This document shows, piece by piece, positions 5,616 to 8,477 of a DNA stretch of 8,477 nt. The notes under the pieces are model-generated. The model had not been told where the DNA came from and made no database searches. It saw only the letters and a list, made by a program, of their open reading frames with translations. The position numbers were made by a program, and so were the translations under genes. Origin of the DNA: a bacterium (GTDB lineage Bacteria > Thermosulfidibacterota > Thermosulfidibacteria > Thermosulfidibacterales > JALWSI01); NCBI GenBank assembly GCA_027080315.1, contig JALWSI010000043.1, forward strand, positions 1 through 8,477, read 5' to 3'. The stretch's first letter is position 1. Each line of letters begins with the position of its first letter.

Positions 5616-6824
5616 ATGGATCTTGAAGCGGTTCTTAAAGAGTTTACCCCCATGGTGCCACCTGAGGAGATTAAGAGGCGGTTTGCGGCTTTTCAGAAAA
5701 AGTTGGGCGATGCAGGGTTGGCAGGGGCGTTGCTCTTCCATGTGCCTGACATCTACTACCTTGCGGGAACCAAGCAGGAAGGGTTCTTGTTCGTTCCCTC
5801 CGAGGGCGAGGGTCTCCTTCTGATCTCTCGTCATCCCCGGAGGGCCGCTGTGGAGTCTCCAATACCCGTGGCGCCTTTGAAGTCTTTGAAGAGACTCCCT
5901 GAGCTGCTTCCCCCTTTGGGGGATGGCAGCCTTCTGGGCACAGAGCTTGACCTGATCACCCTTGCCACCATGAACCGCCTTAAGAAGGCCTTGCCCAAGG
6001 TGGAGTTTAAGGATGTCTCTCCCATTGTGAGGGAGCTGAAGGCCGTGAAGAGCCCCTGGGAGATTGAGACCATGCGAAAGTCTGCCCACATGCTTGATGT
6101 GGGTTATCGCACCATGTTGGCGGAGATGAGGGAGGGGATCTCTGAGATTGAGCTCTCTTCTTGCATCTACGCTGCCATGCGCCGTGAGGGCTACGAGGGA
6201 GGAGAGATCATGAGAAACGGGCGCATGGACGGTTTTGTGGGACACGTGCTGTCGGGGTGGTCTGCGGCTATCCCGAGTTACATGAACGCTCCCACCAACG
6301 GCATGGGCATATCACCCTCAATGCCCATGGGGCCCAGCTGGAAGAAGCTGCAGAGTGGAGACACTGTGATCTTTGATCACTTTGGAACCTACCTTGGGTA
6401 TCTGGTTGACATGACCAGAACCGCTGCCCTTGGAGAACCATCCCAGAAGCTGCAGGACGCCCACAAGGTGCTCTTGGAGATCCATGCTTACCTGAAAGAG
6501 GCGCTGAGAGAGGGTGGGGACGGTGGAGAGGTGTACAACCAGGTGATGGAGATAGCCCGTAAGAGCCCTTACGGTGATAACTTTATGGGCTATGATGACG
6601 TGGGGGTTAACTTTGTAGGCCACGGTGTGGGCACAGAGATAGACGAGTATCCCTTTATTGCCAAAGGACTCACCATGCCCCTCAAGGCGGGTATGGTGGT
6701 GGCTGTGGAGCCGAAGTTTCTCTTTCCCGGAGAAGGGGCTGTTGGCATAGAGAACACCTACCTTATTGGAAAAGACGGCGCCGAGTCCCTAACCACCACC
6801 CCTATGGAGCTCAAGGTGGTCTAA
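5616..6824 (+). CDS. M24-family metallopeptidase (Xaa-Pro aminopeptidase-like)
   Basis: 402 residues with the two-domain layout of Xaa-Pro peptidases: an N-terminal creatinase-like domain (about 20-140, with DAGLAGALLFHVPDIYYLAG) and a C-terminal pita-bread domain (about 145-400). All five expected metal ligands are present: D254 (VIFDHFG), D265 (LVDMTRT, 11 residues later as usual), H336 (FVGHGVGTE), E365 (VAVEPKF) and E379 (GIENTYL). It should therefore be an active dinuclear metallohydrolase, probably cleaving X-Pro peptide bonds in the cytoplasm; the exact substrate is not evident. No signal peptide is seen. ATG 5616 has GGAGGT (5605-5610) 5 nt upstream. It lies 42 nt after gltX and 15 nt before the next gene, consistent with one transcript. 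Confidence 0.92.
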   Translation: MDLEAVLKEFTPMVPPEEIKRRFAAFQKKLGDAGLAGALLFHVPDIYYLAGTKQEGFLFVPSEGEGLLLISRHPRRAAVESPIPVAPLKSLKRLPELLPPLGDGSLLGTELDLITLATMNRLKKALPKVEFKDVSPIVRELKAVKSPWEIETMRKSAHMLDVGYRTMLAEMREGISEIELSSCIYAAMRREGYEGGEIMRNGRMDGFVGHVLSGWSAAIPSYMNAPTNGMGISPSMPMGPSWKKLQSGDTVIFDHFGTYLGYLVDMTRTAALGEPSQKLQDAHKVLLEIHAYLKEALREGGDGGEVYNQVMEIARKSPYGDNFMGYDDVGVNFVGHGVGTEIDEYPFIAKGLTMPLKAGMVVAVEPKFLFPGEGAVGIENTYLIGKDGAESLTTTPMELKVV

Positions 6825-6839
6825 GGGAGGAGGCCTCTA

Positions 6840-7289
6840 TTGAGCAGTTTATGGTGGGAGCCTTTTCTCGTTGAAGACTCCCACCTTTGCTCCCTGTGCG
6901 GAGGTCTCTGCTGCCAGGCCCATCCGGGCCTATACCTGGATCCTCTTCAGTTCCTTGAGGCCTTTGACCTTCCCTTCTCGTGGGATCCTGAAGAGGTGTT
7001 GAGGACCCATCGTCTCAAAATGAAGACCTGTATGGGGGTTCCCATCCCCATGCCAGAAAGCACAGAGATGGGGTGCGTCTTCTGGAGCCCCAAAGGGTGC
7101 GTGCTGCCGCGGTCCCAGAGGCCTTTAGGGTGTCTTATGCTGGTGCCTAAGGAAGAGAGCATATTTTGTGGGGAGCCCCGGTGTTCCCTTCCCCCTGAGG
7201 TTAGCTACCTTGAGTGCTTTGAGCGTTGGAGAAGGTACTACAAGAAGGCTGGAATCTGGGAGAGGGTGCTGGGCCTGTTCCCTGCTTAG
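6840..7289 (+). CDS. YkgJ-like cysteine-cluster protein
   Basis: 149 residues from TTG 6840, with GGAGGAGG (6826-6833) 6 nt upstream. Cysteines are arranged as in the YkgJ/CxxCxxCC family, thought to bind zinc or an Fe-S cluster: CSLCGGLCC (17-25) near the N-terminus, then GCVFWSPKGC (78-87) and RPLGC (94-98), with more cysteines at about 110, 115 and 126. The first cluster is CxxCxxxCC, one residue longer than the usual CxxCxxCC. It is the last gene of the plus-strand operon, 15 nt after the M24 gene, and its stop overlaps the stop of mqnD tail to tail. No partner or substrate is evident. Confidence 0.8.
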   Translation: MSSLWWEPFLVEDSHLCSLCGGLCCQAHPGLYLDPLQFLEAFDLPFSWDPEEVLRTHRLKMKTCMGVPIPMPESTEMGCVFWSPKGCVLPRSQRPLGCLMLVPKEESIFCGEPRCSLPPEVSYLECFERWRRYYKKAGIWERVLGLFPA

Positions 7290-8113
7290 TCAAGGAAGGG
7301 GCTATTTTCAATGGGAGGGATTATCTCACGCTCTTGAGCTAAGGCCAATAGCTTTTCTACCGCCCTGCGACCCTTCTCTCCCAACTCCTTGGTGTACTGG
7401 TTCACGTAAAGCTCAATGTGCTGGTTGATCACATCCTCCTCCATCTCCTGGGCGTGCTCTTTGATGAAGGGCCAGAGCTCCTTCCTGTGCTGGTAGGCGT
7501 AGTTTAGACTCTCCGCTATTGCCCTCTCTATCTCTACCAACAACTCCCTTCCCAGCTCTCGCTTAGCGACTATCCCTCCAAGGGGGATGGGAAGCCCTGT
7601 CTCTTCCTCCCACACCTCTCCAAGGTCGGCGAGTTTTACCAGCCCGTGCTGGGGATAGGTGAACCTGCCCTCGTGGATGATCAACCCTGCCTCTACCAGC
7701 CCCTTCTGAACCGCGGGCATGATCTCGTCGTAGCGCATTACAACGAGGTTCTCAATCTTCTCAAAGAAGATCCTCAAAAGCAGGGTTGCCGTTGTGTGAA
7801 GCCCGGGGACTGCGATCTGGCGGAGGTTCTCAAGCTTGGTGTTGGGTTTGGCCACAATGAGCGGGCCGCATCCCTCTCCCATGGCGCCACCAACGTTGAG
7901 CAGAAGGTATGAGTTTAGCACGTAGCTCAAGGTGTGGGATGAGATCTTGCTCACCTCCAGCCTTCTCTCCATAACCATGGAGTTTAGCTCTTCCACGTCT
8001 GCCATAACGGGCTCTACCTCAAAGCCCCTGCCCTTCACCAACCCTTTGGCCAGGGCGCCAAAGATGAAGGTGTCGTTGGGACAGAAAGAGAAACCCAGCT
8101 TTATCCTTCTCAC
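7286..8113 (-). CDS. mqnD: 1,4-dihydroxy-6-naphthoate synthase (MqnD), futalosine menaquinone pathway
   Basis: 275 residues, matching the family length. MqnD converts cyclic de-hypoxanthine futalosine to 1,4-dihydroxy-6-naphthoate. It has a periplasmic-binding-protein-like fold but no signal peptide, so it acts in the cytoplasm. Diagnostic stretches are the N-terminal LGFSFCPNDTFIFGAL (6-21), the ligand-binding SSHTLSYV region (58-65), GCGPLIVAK (81-89), PGLHTTATLL (103-112), IIHEGRFTY (145-153, with H147 at the place of the histidine proposed as catalytic) and the hallmark GLPIPLGGIVAKR (173-185). The related MqnA lacks this combination. The start is GTG 8113 with GGAGG (8120-8124) 6 nt upstream. 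The precursor chorismate comes from the shikimate pathway, whose alternative entry genes are in the same window but in a separate operon. Confidence 0.93.
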   Translation of the reverse strand: MRRIKLGFSFCPNDTFIFGALAKGLVKGRGFEVEPVMADVEELNSMVMERRLEVSKISSHTLSYVLNSYLLLNVGGAMGEGCGPLIVAKPNTKLENLRQIAVPGLHTTATLLLRIFFEKIENLVVMRYDEIMPAVQKGLVEAGLIIHEGRFTYPQHGLVKLADLGEVWEEETGLPIPLGGIVAKRELGRELLVEIERAIAESLNYAYQHRKELWPFIKEHAQEMEEDVINQHIELYVNQYTKELGEKGRRAVEKLLALAQEREIIPPIENSPFLD

Positions 8114-8167
8114 GGTGCTCCTCCTCTACTTCGTTTCCTCTTTTACTCTATTGGGTGGGTATTATTC

Positions 8168-8477
8168 ATGGCAACAGGGTTGTTCACATGGCGAGACCCG
8201 GCTAAGCTCTTGGCCATGGAGAGGATTGAGAGGGTTAAACAGGAGCTGCCAAGGCAGCTATACCACCTTTGCAATGGGCTCATCATAACCTGGGCTGTGC
8301 TTAGGTGGGGAAGGTCTGTGGGCGTGGTGTTGCTGCTTCTCTCTGGGATAGGTCTGTGGCTCTCTTTGAGGTACCGTAACAGAGAGGTTCCCTACCTTGA
8401 GGGGCTTGTGAGGCTTCTGGATCGTCCAGAGGACAGGGAGAGTCTTCCTGGTAAAGGGGCCCTTCTCTACGGAACGG
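8168..8477 (+). CDS. Diacylglycerol/polyprenol kinase-family membrane protein, N-terminal part (truncated by window edge)
   Basis: The frame is open from ATG 8168 to the right edge, 103 residues visible. RQLYHLCNGL (29-38) fits the conserved R-x-x-x-H-x-x-x-G start of dolichol kinase/phosphatidate cytidylyltransferase-like proteins. A hydrophobic stretch follows (about 38-67, with VGVVLLLLSGIGLWL). A polar loop then ends in LPGKGALLYG (93-102), matching the family PGKGAL-type motif. Such proteins phosphorylate or activate lipid alcohols in the membrane; the substrate is unknown. The ribosome binding site is weak (GGGTGGG, 8153-8159, 8 nt upstream), unlike the rest of the window; ATG 8216 is an alternative start. 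The gene diverges from mqnD across 54 bp that must hold both promoters; I could not pick convincing boxes there. Confidence 0.72.
   Translation, partial: MATGLFTWRDPAKLLAMERIERVKQELPRQLYHLCNGLIITWAVLRWGRSVGVVLLLLSGIGLWLSLRYRNREVPYLEGLVRLLDRPEDRESLPGKGALLYGT

Noticed and set aside
5412-6245. 277-codon minus-strand frame opposite the M24 gene
   Set aside because: Antisense shadow of well-supported genes with all metal ligands intact; histidine/arginine/leucine-rich translation without family features.

Overview
The window looks like part of a chromosome from an anaerobic, possibly thermophilic bacterium. No taxon can be named from the sequence alone. Two things point this way. Aromatic biosynthesis is entered through the archaeal-type pair of 2-amino-3,7-dideoxy-D-threo-hept-6-ulosonate (ADH) synthase and 3-dehydroquinate synthase II, which in bacteria is best known from sulfate-reducing deltaproteobacteria and relatives. 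Menaquinone appears to be made by the futalosine route, because an mqnD homologue is present. Genes are tightly packed, mostly with strong GGAGG-type ribosome binding sites, and GTG and TTG starts are common.

Layout. Positions 1-631 (minus) hold the N-terminal part of an rmuC-like gene that runs off the left edge. Positions 632-1225 are a gene-poor stretch with a long imperfect hairpin, a 48-codon open frame of doubtful status, a short hairpin and short repeats; it looks like eroded DNA. Positions 1226-3006 (minus) hold a two-gene operon of ADH synthase followed by 3-dehydroquinate synthase II, joined by an ATGA overlap. Positions 3089-3252 (minus) form the leader of that operon. Positions 3366-7289 (plus) are an apparent operon transcribed divergently: a DUF89 protein, glutamyl-tRNA synthetase, an M24 metallopeptidase-family protein and a cysteine-cluster (YkgJ-like) protein. 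Positions 7286-8113 (minus) hold mqnD, whose stop overlaps the end of the plus-strand operon. From 8168 (plus) a gene resembling diacylglycerol/polyprenol kinases begins and runs off the right edge.

The most striking element is the leader of the shikimate-entry operon. A 37-codon leader peptide carries the run FSFYWWYYF (eight of nine residues aromatic). It is followed by a strong intrinsic terminator (9-bp stem, five U). An 11-nt segment just after the aromatic codons is perfectly complementary to an 11-nt segment of the terminator's 5' side, giving a clear antiterminator, and a third hairpin overlaps the leader stop. This is the full architecture of ribosome-mediated transcription attenuation, apparently sensing all three aromatic amino acids and controlling the first two steps of the alternative route to dehydroquinate. 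I do not recall such an attenuator being described for this gene pair, but I could not search.

How the genes connect: the two aro-type enzymes supply dehydroquinate and hence chorismate, which feeds Phe/Tyr/Trp (sensed by the leader) and also menaquinone through the pathway that includes MqnD. The other genes are housekeeping or poorly characterised, and their functional link to the aro operon is unknown.
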